DNA of 64,000 nucleotides from Arthrobacter sp. PvP023 (GCF_017832975.1 NZ_JAFIBI010000001.1:3224001-3288000), one strand, 5' to 3'. Counted from the first letter of the stretch, positions 17,631 to 27,554 are shown. A program made the numbers and translations. The notes: a model not told the origin generated them from the sequence alone.

Positions 17631-18434
17631 TTGGCCAAGAAGGACGACAAGTCAACCAAGAACGCCCCGCTGATCGGAATCGACATCGGCGGAACCGGAA
17701 TCAAGGGCGGCATCGTCGACCTCAAAAAGGGCAAACTCGTGGGCGACCGCTTCCGCGTTCCGACGCCGCAGCCCGCGACGCCGGAGTCGGTTGCCGAAAC
17801 GGTCGCAGCGGTGGTCGCCGAGCTCGACGCGCGCCCGGACGCGCCGTCCCCCGACTCGCCGATCGGTGTGACCTTCCCCGGCATCATCCAGCACGGTGTG
17901 GTTCATTCCGCAGCCAACGTCGACAAGTCCTGGCTCAACACGGATATTGACACGCTGCTGACCAAGCGACTGGGCCGCCCCGTGGAGGTCATCAACGACG
18001 CCGACGCCGCGGGCCTCGCCGAAGCGCGCTACGGAGCCGGAGCGGGTGTCTCCGGGACAGTCCTCGTGATCACGCTCGGGACGGGCATCGGCTCAGCCTT
18101 CATCTTCAACGGCAAGCTGGTCCCGAACGCCGAACTCGGACACCTCGAGATCGACGGCTTTGACGCCGAGAGCAAGGCTTCCGCCGTTGCCCGTGAACGC
18201 GACGGCCTGAGCTGGACCGAGTACAGTGTCCTGCTCCAGCGATACTTCTCCCATGTTGAATTCCTGTTCTCCCCCGAACTGTTCATCGTCGGCGGCGGCA
18301 TCTCCAAGCGGGCCGACGAGTACCTGCCGCACATGAAGCTGCGCACGAAGATCGTCCCGGCCGAGCTCAAGAACGACGCCGGCATTGTGGGCGCCGCCAT
18401 CGAAGTCGCCCTCACGCACAAACTGGCCAAGTAG
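17631..18434 (+). CDS. ppgK: Polyphosphate glucokinase PpgK
   Basis: Phosphorylates glucose with inorganic polyphosphate (and usually ATP). The ROK-type fold shows phosphate-1 IGIDIGGTGIKGGIVDL, the sugar-binding VTFPGIIQHG and NDADAAGLAEARYGAG, phosphate-2 LGTGIGSAFIFNG, and ELGHLEIDG. It lacks the ROK zinc motif CxCGxxGC, as PpgK enzymes do. The start is the TTG at 17631 (LAKKDDKSTKN); GGAA lies 7 nt upstream. The length is then 267 residues, the usual PpgK size. A second glucokinase lies at 60.8 kb, so glucose can be activated from polyphosphate or ATP. Confidence 0.93.
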   Translation: MAKKDDKSTKNAPLIGIDIGGTGIKGGIVDLKKGKLVGDRFRVPTPQPATPESVAETVAAVVAELDARPDAPSPDSPIGVTFPGIIQHGVVHSAANVDKSWLNTDIDTLLTKRLGRPVEVINDADAAGLAEARYGAGAGVSGTVLVITLGTGIGSAFIFNGKLVPNAELGHLEIDGFDAESKASAVARERDGLSWTEYSVLLQRYFSHVEFLFSPELFIVGGGISKRADEYLPHMKLRTKIVPAELKNDAGIVGAAIEVALTHKLAK

Positions 18435-18450
18435 GCGGGCTGCCGGTTCC

Positions 18451-19209
18451 ATGACTGCCATCGCCGGGGACGTTGCCCTGGTCACCGGCGCCAGCCGTGG
18501 AATCGGCGCCGCCATCGCCCTCCGCGCGGCACGGGCCGGTTACGCCGTGCTGGTCAACTACTCCGCGGATGCCGCCGGAGCTGCGTCCGTGGTGCAGGAA
18601 ATACGGGACAACGGCGGCACAGCGATGGCGCATCAGGCAGACGTCAGCGATCCGGAAGCCGTGGGATCAATGTTCGACCAGGCGGCTGCATTGGGCGCTG
18701 TCACGGCCGTCATCAACAATGCCGGGATTACGGGCAACCTGATCGGCAACCTCTCGGACGTTCCTCCGGCAACCGTCCGACGTGTCATGGACGTCAACGT
18801 GTCCGGGCTGATCTATGTCTGCCAGGAAGCAGTGCGGAGGCTCAGCACCGGCACCGGCGGACCCGGCGGATCCATCGTCAACATTTCTTCCACCGCGACG
18901 AAGGCCGGATCACCGGGCACCTGGGCACATTACGCAGCGTCGAAGGGAGCTGTTGACGTCCTCACTGTAGGCCTTGCCTCGGAAGTCGCTGCGCAGGGAA
19001 TCCGCGTCAACTGCGTCGCCCCCGGGAGCACCAACACTGGCCTGCACGCAGCAGCGGGGATGCCGGACCGGGTGGAACGCCTGAATCCGACCATCCCCAT
19101 GGGCCGGGGCGCAGAACCTGACGAGGTCGCGGCTGCGGTGGTGTGGCTGCTGTCCCGCGACGCCGGCTACATCACCGGAGCTGTACTCCCCGTGGCCGGA
19201 GGCCGCTGA
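18451..19209 (+). CDS. SDR-family oxidoreductase
   Basis: A 252-residue classical short-chain dehydrogenase/reductase. The cofactor loop is TGASRGIG at residues 12-19, with D64 of ADVS, NNAG, the catalytic NISS serine, and YAASK. The C-terminus ITGAVLPVAGGR is as in FabG-like proteins. No acidic residue at the end of beta-2 (LVNYSADAAG) points to NADP(H). The substrate cannot be assigned. It starts 16 bp after ppgK and may be cotranscribed. Confidence 0.88.
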   Translation: MTAIAGDVALVTGASRGIGAAIALRAARAGYAVLVNYSADAAGAASVVQEIRDNGGTAMAHQADVSDPEAVGSMFDQAAALGAVTAVINNAGITGNLIGNLSDVPPATVRRVMDVNVSGLIYVCQEAVRRLSTGTGGPGGSIVNISSTATKAGSPGTWAHYAASKGAVDVLTVGLASEVAAQGIRVNCVAPGSTNTGLHAAAGMPDRVERLNPTIPMGRGAEPDEVAAAVVWLLSRDAGYITGAVLPVAGGR

Positions 19210-19235
19210 CCGCCGTCGGTACCGGGGGTTTGGTG

Positions 19236-19275
19236 CCGGTGGTGGCGTCGGCTTCCCCTCCGCTGCCACCACCGG
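19236..19275. terminator. Bidirectional hairpin between the SDR and nrdR genes
   Basis: An 11-bp perfect stem (19236-19246 with 19265-19275) lies between two convergent stops. There is no strong U-run on either side. Confidence 0.5.
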
Positions 19276-19278
19276 AGT

Positions 19279-19776
19279 CTAGAGTGGGCTCTTCTCGGAG
19301 TTCTTGCCCTTGGCCGCCTTGGCTTCGACTTCCGCCTCATGGCGAAGGATGGAAATGGCGGTTTCAAAGTCTTCCAGGGATTCGAATGCCTGATACACGC
19401 TCGCGAACCGAAGATAAGCGACTTCGTCCAGTTTCTGGAGCGGGCTGAGGATAGCCAGGCCCACCTCGTGGGCGTCGATTTCCGCAGCGCCGGAGGCGCG
19501 GATAGTTTCCTCGACTTCCTGCGCCAGCATCGCAAGGTCGTCTTCGGTCACGGGCCGGCCCTGGCAGGCTTTCCGTACGCCGTTGATCACCTTGCTCCGG
19601 CTAAAAGGCTCGCCGACACCGGAACGCTTGATCACTGTGAGGCTGGTGGTCTCCACGGTGGTGAAGCGGCGGCCGCATTCAGGACACTGCCGGCGGCGGC
19701 GGATGGCGGAACCGTCGTCTGCCATCCGGCTGTCCACGACGCGGGAATCAGGGTTACGGCAAAACGGGCAATACAC
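19279..19776 (-). CDS. nrdR: Transcriptional repressor NrdR
   Basis: NrdR senses ATP/dATP through an ATP-cone and represses ribonucleotide reductase genes. The 165-residue protein has the N-terminal zinc ribbon (CPFC and CPEC around a [15 protein letters not shown] linker) and the ATP-cone ([20 protein letters not shown] onward to about residue 135). The GTG start has AAGGA 6 bases upstream. No nrd structural genes lie nearby. A pair of 12-bp palindromes upstream suggests that it regulates itself. Confidence 0.97.
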   Translation of the reverse strand: MYCPFCRNPDSRVVDSRMADDGSAIRRRRQCPECGRRFTTVETTSLTVIKRSGVGEPFSRSKVINGVRKACQGRPVTEDDLAMLAQEVEETIRASGAAEIDAHEVGLAILSPLQKLDEVAYLRFASVYQAFESLEDFETAISILRHEAEVEAKAAKGKNSEKSPL

Positions 19777-19868
19777 GTTGTTTCCTTCCCCTGGCCGACG
19801 CTGAACGGGCCGAACCTCAATTCACAGGACCTGGTCCCGGGAATGCATTCGCCCGGTCCCAGTTTACG

Positions 19869-19912
19869 ACTACATGTAGCTGAATAACAAGCCTGTAATT
19901 ACTACATGTAGT
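19869..19912 (-). promoter_or_regulatory. Paired NrdR-type boxes upstream of nrdR
   Basis: ACTACATGTAGC (19869-19880) and ACTACATGTAGT (19901-19912) are 12-bp palindromes whose starts are 32 bp apart, about three helical turns. Spacing and core (CTACATGTAG) fit the paired NrdR boxes known from Streptomyces and E. coli. They lie 93-136 bp before the nrdR start, in the gap after hisD. Confidence 0.7.
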
Positions 19913-19914
19913 GG

Positions 19915-21291
19915 TTAATCCGTTCCGGCAAACCGCGCCGTCACGGCCTCTCCGTGGGCTGGCAGGTCCTCGGCGCCGGCGAGGCTGACAATGTGCCCGC
20001 TGACCTTCTCGAGGGCCGGCTTGCTGTAGTTGACCACCTGGATGGCACGAAGGAACGTGGTGACATTAAGGCCGGACGAGAAGGCTGCCGTGCCGCTCGT
20101 CGGCAGCACGTGGTTGGATCCTGCACAATAGTCCCCCAGGCTGACGGGGCTGTAGTCCCCCACGAAGATCGCTCCAGCGTTGCGGATACGGGCAGCCACG
20201 GCCGGGGCATCCGCCGTCATGATTTCAAGGTGCTCAGCGGCGTAGGCGTCACAGGCAGCGATTCCCTGCTCGAGGTCGTCCACGAGCACCACGCCGGACT
20301 GCGGTCCGGACAAGGCTTCCCGTACACGTTCAGAATGCTTGGTCAAGGCCGCCTGCGCGGCGAGCTCGGCGCGGACGGCCCCGGCAAGATCCTCTGAGTC
20401 GGTGATAAGGACCGAAGCCGCCTTTGGATCGTGTTCGGCCTGGCTGATGAGGTCGGCCGCCACCAGCGAGGGGCGGGCGCTGCTGTCTGCAAGGATGGCG
20501 ATTTCCGTGGTGCCGGCCTCGGAATCGATGCCGACAACGCCCTTGACCAGCCGTTTGGCTGTGGCGACAAAGATGTTGCCGGGCCCGGTCACCACGTCCA
20601 CCGGGTCAAGGGCTGCCTCCGCGTCGTCGGCGGGAACTCCGTACGCAAAGGCCGCAATGGCCTGCGCGCCCCCGATGGCGTATACCTCGTCGATGCCCAG
20701 CAGAGCCGCCGCAGCCAGGATGGTGGGGTGCGGGAGTCCCTCGAAGTCTTTCTGAGGCGGAGAAGCCAGTGCGATGGAGGCAACGCCGGCCGCCAGCGCC
20801 GGGACGACGTTCATGATGACCGACGACGGGTAGACTGCCAGTCCGCCGGGCACATACAGCCCCACGCGGCCAACCGGCACCCAGTTCTGGCTAACGACGG
20901 CGCCCTCGCCCAGCTCGACGTCTACATTTGCCGGCCGCTGGCTGTCAGCGAACTTGCGCGCGCGGCTGATCGATTCTTCCAGGGCGGCCCGCACTGCCGG
21001 GTCCAGGTCCTCCAGCGCTGCGCGCAACGCTGCGCCCGACACCCGCGGGTGTGCCTGCTCGACGCCGTCGAACGTTTTGGCGAACTCACTCAGGGCGGCG
21101 AAGCCTCGGGAACGCACCGCGGTAATGATGTCGGTGACCTTCTGTTCGGCGTCCGCCATGGTCTGGTGCCGGGCACGTGGGACAGCCGCCCGGAGTCCGG
21201 CGAGGGAGAGCCGCTGACCGCGCAGGTCAATGGTGCGGTAGTTGATGGCCGGGGCGGTGGTCTGTACGGGGCTGTCCGGAGAAATGGTCAC
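19915..21291 (-). CDS. hisD: Histidinol dehydrogenase HisD
   Basis: Oxidises L-histidinol to L-histidine in two NAD+-dependent steps at the end of histidine synthesis. The 458-residue protein shows [16 protein letters not shown], the [19 protein letters not shown] stretch, [15 protein letters not shown], the zinc-site [10 protein letters not shown] and AEHLEIM, and [15 protein letters not shown]. It starts with GTG. Other his genes are not in the window, although hisD often opens a his operon on the same strand further left in related genomes; here nrdR follows instead. Confidence 0.97.
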   Translation of the reverse strand: MTISPDSPVQTTAPAINYRTIDLRGQRLSLAGLRAAVPRARHQTMADAEQKVTDIITAVRSRGFAALSEFAKTFDGVEQAHPRVSGAALRAALEDLDPAVRAALEESISRARKFADSQRPANVDVELGEGAVVSQNWVPVGRVGLYVPGGLAVYPSSVIMNVVPALAAGVASIALASPPQKDFEGLPHPTILAAAALLGIDEVYAIGGAQAIAAFAYGVPADDAEAALDPVDVVTGPGNIFVATAKRLVKGVVGIDSEAGTTEIAILADSSARPSLVAADLISQAEHDPKAASVLITDSEDLAGAVRAELAAQAALTKHSERVREALSGPQSGVVLVDDLEQGIAACDAYAAEHLEIMTADAPAVAARIRNAGAIFVGDYSPVSLGDYCAGSNHVLPTSGTAAFSSGLNVTTFLRAIQVVNYSKPALEKVSGHIVSLAGAEDLPAHGEAVTARFAGTD

Positions 21292-21388
21292 CCGCCCATT
21301 TTACGTGCCGTCGGAGGAGCTTCGTTTCCTGTTAAGTCGGGCCCGGTTAAGTTGGGTCCGGGAAGGACTGCTGCCCGGGACCGTGAGC

Positions 21389-21961
21389 CTACGTATCATG
21401 CTCCGGGGGCTTGCCCATGAGGCTGAGCAGGTTTGCCACGAAGACCGCTATGGCCACCGCCGCGGGCCAGATGGCCAGCACGGCCACGGCACGGAGCGAG
21501 AACGCGATGCTGGCGTTCCGGGCAGTGTCTTCGGCCGGGCCCCACCATTGCCCCGCCAGCACCCCCGCTTGCCAGGCGATAACTGCGCCGAGCGCCCCGC
21601 CCATGACGGCGAGGAGGACCGCCCCGGGCGCCGGGGCTCCGGTGCGTTTTCCGTTCAGAAGGAATCCGGTCACGCACCCTGCCAAGAGGAACAGGCCTGC
21701 CAGCACGAGGTCACGGGGAAGCCAGCCTTCGGCATTCGTACCGGTGGCCAGGGAAGGATCGCCGGACAAAAGGTTTAGCCCGCCGGGCGCCAGCAGCCAC
21801 CACACGAGGCCGACCGGTATCCCGGCAGCGGCGATGGCGGCCGGCACACGCCACGAAGGCCGGTCACCACGGTAAAGTTCACCATAGGCGGGAAGGTTGC
21901 CGGCATCCCCGGAATGCTTCGGATTCTGCGGAACCGGGCCGATGCCTGATGGCTGTGTCAT
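21389..21961 (-). CDS. Hypothetical membrane protein with four helices
   Basis: A 190-residue protein without a recognised domain. Residues 1-38 are Pro/Gly-rich and cytoplasmic. Four membrane helices follow at about 40-58, 85-103, 112-136 and 158-182, with WW and GP motifs near the third helix end. It lies upstream of hisD on the same strand (97 bp) and divergent from the flavin reductase gene. The layout resembles small actinobacterial membrane proteins found next to hisD, but I cannot assign a function. Confidence 0.7.
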   Translation of the reverse strand: MTQPSGIGPVPQNPKHSGDAGNLPAYGELYRGDRPSWRVPAAIAAAGIPVGLVWWLLAPGGLNLLSGDPSLATGTNAEGWLPRDLVLAGLFLLAGCVTGFLLNGKRTGAPAPGAVLLAVMGGALGAVIAWQAGVLAGQWWGPAEDTARNASIAFSLRAVAVLAIWPAAVAIAVFVANLLSLMGKPPEHDT

Positions 21962-22099
21962 GAAACAAACATTAACAAACGTTCACCGCCGTTAAACAAA
22001 TGACGCGGCAGGTAACCAACTCACCCACAGCTTCGGGCGCCCCATACGCTGGCAAGCAGGACCCAACCACGATATTTTTCAGCAGGGAGTTAGATCACA

Positions 22100-22600
22100 G
22101 TGACCTCAGACAACGCAGCCTTCGAAGGCACGTTCAAGGAGATGTTCCGCCGGCATGCGGCCGGCGTGGCAATTATCACGGTGAACTACAACGGCACCCC
22201 GTACGGATTCACGGCCACTTCCGTTGCGTCCTTGTCCGCCCGGCCCCCGCGCTTCACCTTCAACATGGCCCGCAGCTCCAGTTCATGGCCGGCCATCGCC
22301 AACACGACTCACATCGGTGTCCACATGCTCGGACTCGAAAACCAGGAACTGGCGGACCGGTTCGCCCGGACCAAGAACAGGTTCGAGGGCGACCACTGGG
22401 AGCTCGGACCGCACGAAGTGCCCATCCTCAAGGACGTGGCCGGTTGGCTGATCGGCAAGATCCAGATGCGCCTCTCCTTCGAGAACAATGCGGTTGTTGT
22501 GGTGGAAGTCGTGGAAGGACAGGTGGGCGAGGACGGCACGCCGCTGCTCTACCATTCGGGGGCCTACAGCCAGCCCGTGCCTCTCGACTACGAAATCTAG
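22100..22600 (+). CDS. Flavin reductase-family protein
   Basis: A 166-residue FMN-binding split-barrel protein of the flavin reductase (HpaC/NTAB) type. Key segments are RRHAAGVAIITVNYNG, GFTATSVASLSARPPRFTFN (flavin phosphate and ring contacts), FARTKNRFEGDHW, and the C-terminal LLYHSGAYSQPVPLD. Such enzymes supply reduced flavin to two-component monooxygenases, none of which is nearby. It starts with GTG; GGGAG lies 11 nt upstream. The start is fixed by the conserved MTSDNAAFEGTFKEMFRRHA region. Confidence 0.88.
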   Translation: MTSDNAAFEGTFKEMFRRHAAGVAIITVNYNGTPYGFTATSVASLSARPPRFTFNMARSSSSWPAIANTTHIGVHMLGLENQELADRFARTKNRFEGDHWELGPHEVPILKDVAGWLIGKIQMRLSFENNAVVVVEVVEGQVGEDGTPLLYHSGAYSQPVPLDYEI

Positions 22601-22605
22601 GGTTC

Positions 22606-22992
22606 CTACCAGGGCAGAGGCGCGGACGATCCGAGTTCGAAGAACCGCGGACTGGCGACGCGCCGTTCGGTGAGCTCCTGCAGGAGCTCACCGGCCGCCG
22701 TCGCCGGCTCCTTCGAGGCGCCGGCCCGGCCCATCCCTGTTGTCAGCGCGCCGGGATGCACGGACCACACGTCCATTTCCGCGCCAAACTCCTCATGCAG
22801 GCTCAGGGTCAGCATGTTGAGCGCAGCTTTGCTGAGGCGGTAGCCATAACTCGTCCCGAAACCGGCAAATGCGCCGTCCGCCTGCAGTGCCGCTGAACCC
22901 AGCCTGGATGACACGTTCACCACGAGTGGCCGGCGGCCGCGTGGACCGGGACGTAGCAGTCCGGCGAGGGACGCCTGGGTTACCCGGAAATC
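22606..22992 (-). pseudogene. C-terminal remnant of an SDR oxidoreductase
   Basis: On the minus strand, SDR similarity begins at DFRVTQASLAGLLRP (about 22992) and continues with LVVNVSSRLGS (catalytic Ser region), SYGYRLSKAALNM (YxxxK) and VHPGALTTGMG to the stop at 22606. The whole Rossmann half with the cofactor loop is missing. The frame stays open to the left of this point into the 3' end of dnaE, but has no ATG, GTG or TTG before 22923, and that part has no SDR character. The likely history is deletion of the gene's 5' half up against dnaE. A short product from the GTG at 22923 would lack any cofactor site. Confidence 0.7.
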
Positions 22993-23033
22993 ACTGCCGT
23001 GCCGGACTCCGGCGTCATCAGCGGCCCGGGCAC

Positions 23034-26000
23034 CTAACTGTCCAGGCAGGTCGGTCCGAGGAGCACCTTCAGGTCGCCAAAGAGTGACGGACTCGGGTTG
23101 ACCCGCAGATGGACCGGAAGAGCCATCACTTCCACCCTGGTGTCCCCCTGCAGGTGCAGTCTGACTTCCGAGTTGCCCCGGTGCGTCCTCAGCACGTCTC
23201 CGAGTTCCGTCACCACGGCCTCGGTGGCCTTGTGCGTCTGCATGGTGATCACCAACGGCCCGTTCAGCCCCTCGCTGAGGTCCGGGACGGACAGCTCCAT
23301 GCAGTTCAGCGCAACGGCGCCGTCGTCGCGGCGCTGCAGCCGGCCCTTGACCACGACGACAAGGTCTTCGGCCAGCACGGAGGCGATAGGACCATACACC
23401 TGGCCGAAGAACATGACCTCAATTGAGCCGCCCAGGTCTTCGATCTCCGCCCGGGCATAGGCGTTGCCGCTGGCTTTCGCGATCCGCCTGCTCAGCGAGG
23501 TGATCATGCCCGCAATAGTGATGATGGCGCCGTCGTGCGGGCCGTCCTCCGCGATGATCGAGGTGATGGACTGGTCGGCGTGCTGGCTCAGCAGTCCTTC
23601 GAGGCCCTGCAGCGGGTGGTCCGAGACGTAGAGGCCCAGCATGTCGCGTTCGAAGGAGAGCTTGTCCTTTTTCTCCCACTCGGGAAGGTCCGGAATTTCG
23701 ATGCTCAGGGACGCCTCGGATTCGGCTTCGTCGAAACCGGCAAAGAGGTCGAACTGACCGATCGCCTCGTTGCGCTTAAGCGTGATCACGGAGTCGATGG
23801 CTTCTTCATGGATCATGGCCAGCGCGCGCCGGTGGTGGTTCAGGGAGTCGAACGCGCCAGCCTTGATCAGGGATTCAATGGTGCGCTTGTTGCACACCAC
23901 CGCCGGGACTTTCATGAGGTAGTCCTTGAAGGACGTGTAAGCGCCTTCTTTTTCGCGCGCCGCCACCATGGCTTCTACGGCGTTGACGCCAACGTTGCGG
24001 ATGGCGCCCATGCCGAAGCGGATGTCGTTGCCCACAGGGGTGAAGTTGAGGGCGGACTCGTTGACGTCGGGCGGCAGCACCGTGATGCCCATTCGGCGGC
24101 ATTCGTTGAGGTAGATCGCCGACTTGTCCTTGTCGTCGCCCACGGAGGTCAGCAGTGCGGCCATGTACTCCGGCGCGTAGTGCGCTTTCAGGTATGCGGT
24201 CCAGTAGGAGATCACGCCATAGGCGGCCGAGTGGGCCTTGTTGAAGGCGTAGTCGGAGAACGGAAGCAGGATGTCCCAGAGTGTTTTCACGGCTTCCATG
24301 GAGTAGCCGTTGTCCTGCATGCCCTGGGAGAAGCCGGCGAACTGCTTGTCGAGCTCTGATTTCTTCTTCTTGCCCATGGCGCGGCGGAGGATGTCTGCCT
24401 GGCCGAGGGAATAGCCGGCGAGCTTCTGCGCCACGGCCATCACCTGCTCCTGGTACACGATCAGCCCGTAGGTACCGCCCAGGATTTCCGAGAGCGGCTC
24501 CTCGAGCTCCGGGTGGATCGGTATGACCTCCTGGATCTTGTTCTTGCGCAGCGCGTAGTCGGTGTGTGCGTTGGCGCCCATCGGACCCGGCCGGTACAGG
24601 GCCAGGACCGCGGAGATGTCTTCGAAGTTGTCAGGCTTCATCAGCTTGAGGAGGGACCGCATGGGGCCGCCGTCGAGCTGGAACACCCCCAGGGTGTCGC
24701 CCCGGGCCAGCAGCTCGTAGGAGGCGGTGTCGTCAAGCTCCAGGGTTTCGAGGTCGAGATCGATGCCGCGGTTCATCTTGATGTTCTCGAGGGCGTCCGA
24801 AATGATCGTCAGGTTTCGAAGGCCCAGGAAGTCCATCTTGATCAAGCCGAGTCCTTCGGACGTCGGATAGTCGAACTGGGTGATGACCTGGCCGTCCTGG
24901 AAGCGGCGCATGATCGGAATCACGTCGATGATGGGGTCGGAGGACATGATCACGCCGGCGGCGTGCACGCCCCACTGCCGTTTCAGGCCTTCTATGCCCA
25001 GTGCCGTTTCGAAGACCTTGGCGGCCTCCGGGTCGGTGCTGATCAGCTGGCGGAAGTCACCGGCTTCGCTGTAGCGCTTGGCTTCCTTGTTCTGGATGTC
25101 GGCCAGCGGAATGTCCTTGGCCATCACGGCCGGCGGCAGAGCCTTGGTCAACGTCTCGCCCATGCTGAACGGGTAACCCAACACGCGCGAGGAGTCCTTC
25201 AGCGCCTGCTTGGTCTTGATGGTTCCGTAGGTGACGATCATGGCCACGCGCTCGTCGCCGTACTTGCGCGTGACGTAGTCAATGACTTCTGAGCGGCGCC
25301 GGTCATCGAAGTCAACGTCGAAGTCAGGCATCGAGACGCGGTCCGGGTTGAGGAAGCGTTCGAAGATCAGGCCGTGGTGGAGCGGATCCAGGTCGGTGAT
25401 GCGCATGGCGTAAGCAACCATGGAGCCTGCACCCGAGCCACGTCCGGGACCCACCCGGATGCCGTTGTTCTTGGCCCAGTTGATGAAGTCGGCCACCACG
25501 AGGAAGTAGCCCGGGAAGCCCATGGAAGTGATGACTTCCAGCTCATAGTCGGCCTGCTTGCGGACCTTGTCCGGGATTCCCTGGGGATAGCGGTAATGGA
25601 GTCCCTTGTCGACTTCCTTGACGAGCCAGGACGTCTCGTCCTCCCCCTCGGGGCACGGGAACCGCGGCATGTAGTTGGCGCCGGTATTGAAGGAGACTTC
25701 GCAGCGCTCAGCGATCAGGAGAGTGTTGTCGCAGGCCTCGGGGTGGTCGCGGAACAGTTCCCGCATTTCCTGGGGCGACTTCAGGTAGTACCCGCTGCCG
25801 GAGAACGCAAACCGGGAACCGCCGTTGTCGTAGGTGGGCTCCAGGAGGGTGGAACCGGACTGGATGGCCAGTAGCGCCTCATGTGCCTTGGCGTCGTGCT
25901 CGTGCGTGTAGTGCAGGTCGTTGGTGGCCACCAGCGGAAGGTTCAGGTCCTTGGCCAGGCGCAGCAGGTCGCCCGTGACCCGCCGCTCGATGTCCAGGCC

Positions 26001-26591
26001 ATGGTCCATCAGCTCGCAGAAGTAGTTCTCCGCGCCGAAGATGTCGCGGAACTCCGCCGCCGCCTCGAGCGCTTCACGGTACTGTCCCAGCCGAAGCCGG
26101 GTCTGGACCTCTCCGGACGGGCAGCCGGTGGTGGCGATGAGCCCTTCCGAGTAGGTGTTCAGCAGCTCACGGTCCAGCCGGGGCCATTTGCCGAAGACCG
26201 AGTCCAGCGACGCGATTGACGAGGCCCGGAACAGGTTCCGCATACCCACGTTGTTGTAGCTCAGCAGGGTCATGTGCGTGTACGAACCACCGCCGGAGAC
26301 GTCGTCCTTGCGCTGGTTTTCCTCGCCCCACCGGACGCGGCTCTTGTCGCCGCGGGCGGTCCCGGGAGTCACATAGGCTTCGACGCCGATGATCGGTTTG
26401 ATGCCCTTGTCAGTGGCCTTGCGCCAGAAATCGAAGGCACCGAAAAGATAGCCGTGGTCCGTTGTGGCCAGGGCCGGCATCCCCAGGCGTTCGGTTTCGT
26501 CGAACAACTCCCCCAGGCGGGCCGCCCCATCCAGCATGGAGTATTCGGTATGGGTGTGCAGGTGGACGAACGAGTCATTGCTGGAAGTCAC
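23034..26591 (-). CDS. dnaE: DNA polymerase III alpha subunit DnaE
   Basis: The replicative polymerase, 1185 residues, of the DnaE1 type. The N-terminal PHP domain begins HLHTHTEYSMLDGAARL; the palm carries the catalytic aspartates in PDFDVDFDD and GRGSGAGSMVAY is the family's phosphate-binding loop. Later come the helix-hairpin-helix region (AGAFDSL) and the OB fold (IITIAGMITSL). It starts with GTG and is the last gene of the long minus-strand series. The C-terminus ends 42 bp before the SDR remnant, whose frame overlaps it. Confidence 0.98.
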   Translation of the reverse strand: MTSSNDSFVHLHTHTEYSMLDGAARLGELFDETERLGMPALATTDHGYLFGAFDFWRKATDKGIKPIIGVEAYVTPGTARGDKSRVRWGEENQRKDDVSGGGSYTHMTLLSYNNVGMRNLFRASSIASLDSVFGKWPRLDRELLNTYSEGLIATTGCPSGEVQTRLRLGQYREALEAAAEFRDIFGAENYFCELMDHGLDIERRVTGDLLRLAKDLNLPLVATNDLHYTHEHDAKAHEALLAIQSGSTLLEPTYDNGGSRFAFSGSGYYLKSPQEMRELFRDHPEACDNTLLIAERCEVSFNTGANYMPRFPCPEGEDETSWLVKEVDKGLHYRYPQGIPDKVRKQADYELEVITSMGFPGYFLVVADFINWAKNNGIRVGPGRGSGAGSMVAYAMRITDLDPLHHGLIFERFLNPDRVSMPDFDVDFDDRRRSEVIDYVTRKYGDERVAMIVTYGTIKTKQALKDSSRVLGYPFSMGETLTKALPPAVMAKDIPLADIQNKEAKRYSEAGDFRQLISTDPEAAKVFETALGIEGLKRQWGVHAAGVIMSSDPIIDVIPIMRRFQDGQVITQFDYPTSEGLGLIKMDFLGLRNLTIISDALENIKMNRGIDLDLETLELDDTASYELLARGDTLGVFQLDGGPMRSLLKLMKPDNFEDISAVLALYRPGPMGANAHTDYALRKNKIQEVIPIHPELEEPLSEILGGTYGLIVYQEQVMAVAQKLAGYSLGQADILRRAMGKKKKSELDKQFAGFSQGMQDNGYSMEAVKTLWDILLPFSDYAFNKAHSAAYGVISYWTAYLKAHYAPEYMAALLTSVGDDKDKSAIYLNECRRMGITVLPPDVNESALNFTPVGNDIRFGMGAIRNVGVNAVEAMVAAREKEGAYTSFKDYLMKVPAVVCNKRTIESLIKAGAFDSLNHHRRALAMIHEEAIDSVITLKRNEAIGQFDLFAGFDEAESEASLSIEIPDLPEWEKKDKLSFERDMLGLYVSDHPLQGLEGLLSQHADQSITSIIAEDGPHDGAIITIAGMITSLSRRIAKASGNAYARAEIEDLGGSIEVMFFGQVYGPIASVLAEDLVVVVKGRLQRRDDGAVALNCMELSVPDLSEGLNGPLVITMQTHKATEAVVTELGDVLRTHRGNSEVRLHLQGDTRVEVMALPVHLRVNPSPSLFGDLKVLLGPTCLDS

Positions 26592-26627
26592 CGGACCATT
26601 CTAGTGCCGAGCAGCGACAGTTCCGGC

Positions 26628-27554
26628 TCAGGCCTCCCCGGAGGCCAGAACTTCGAGTGCGTATGCAAGATCCTGCGGGTAGTCGCTGGTGACTGTCACG
26701 CGCTCCCCCGTCCTGGGACTGTCGAACCCAAGCTGGCGGGCGTGGAGCCATTGCCGGGTCAGGCCGAGCGTCGCGGCCAGCCGCGGATCTGCCCCGTACG
26801 TCAGGTCGCCCGCGCAGGGATGGCGCAGGGCGGAGAAGTGGACACGGATCTGGTGGGTCCGGCCGGTTTCAAGGTGCACCTCAACGAGGGAGGCCTTGCC
26901 GAAGGCCTCGAGGACTTCGTAGTGGGTGACGGATTCGCGGCCGTCTTCAATGACTGCGAAGCGCCAGTCATGGCCCGGGTGGCGGCCGATCGGCGCGTCG
27001 ATCGTGCCCGCGAGGGGATCAGGCAGCCCCTGGACCACTGCGTGGTACACCTTGTCCACCGTGCGCTCCTTGAAGGCACGCTTGAGCGCTGTATAGGCGC
27101 GTTCCGATTTGGCGACCACCATGGCGCCGGAGGTGCCGACGTCGAGGCGGTGCACAATGCCCGCACGTTCGGGGGCGCCCGACGTCGAGATCCGGTAGCC
27201 CAGCCCGGCGAGGCCACCCACAACAGTGGGTCCCACCCATCCGGGGGAAGGGTGCGCGGCCACACCCACTGGCTTGTCGATGACCACGAAGTCCTCGTCG
27301 TCCAGCAGTATTTTCAGGCCTTCCACAACTTCCTCCACGACTTCCAGGGGGTCCCGCCGTTCAGGGACAACGACCTCCAGCACTGTGCCGGAGGCCAGCT
27401 TCAGGGACTTGCCCACGGCCTTTCCTCCGGAGCTGACGTTGCCCTCGGCGATCAGCGTTGCCGCCTGCGATCGGGATATACCCATCAGCCTGGCAAGGCC
27501 CGCATCGACGCGCGTGCCGGCGAGTTCCTCGGGAACGGTAAGTTTCTCAGGCAT
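26628..27554 (-). CDS. RluA-family pseudouridine synthase (RluD-like)
   Basis: Converts uridines to pseudouridine in rRNA or other RNAs. The 308-residue protein has an N-terminal S4 RNA-binding domain ([21 protein letters not shown]) and the RluA catalytic domain with [13 protein letters not shown], the catalytic aspartate in [11 protein letters not shown], and the [18 protein letters not shown] motif. I start at the ATG at 27552-27554, which overlaps the lspA stop by 8 nt; the frame extends further upstream without an obvious ribosome site. Coupling to lspA (LspA then RluD) is a widespread order. Confidence 0.94.
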   Translation of the reverse strand: MPEKLTVPEELAGTRVDAGLARLMGISRSQAATLIAEGNVSSGGKAVGKSLKLASGTVLEVVVPERRDPLEVVEEVVEGLKILLDDEDFVVIDKPVGVAAHPSPGWVGPTVVGGLAGLGYRISTSGAPERAGIVHRLDVGTSGAMVVAKSERAYTALKRAFKERTVDKVYHAVVQGLPDPLAGTIDAPIGRHPGHDWRFAVIEDGRESVTHYEVLEAFGKASLVEVHLETGRTHQIRVHFSALRHPCAGDLTYGADPRLAATLGLTRQWLHARQLGFDSPRTGERVTVTSDYPQDLAYALEVLASGEA

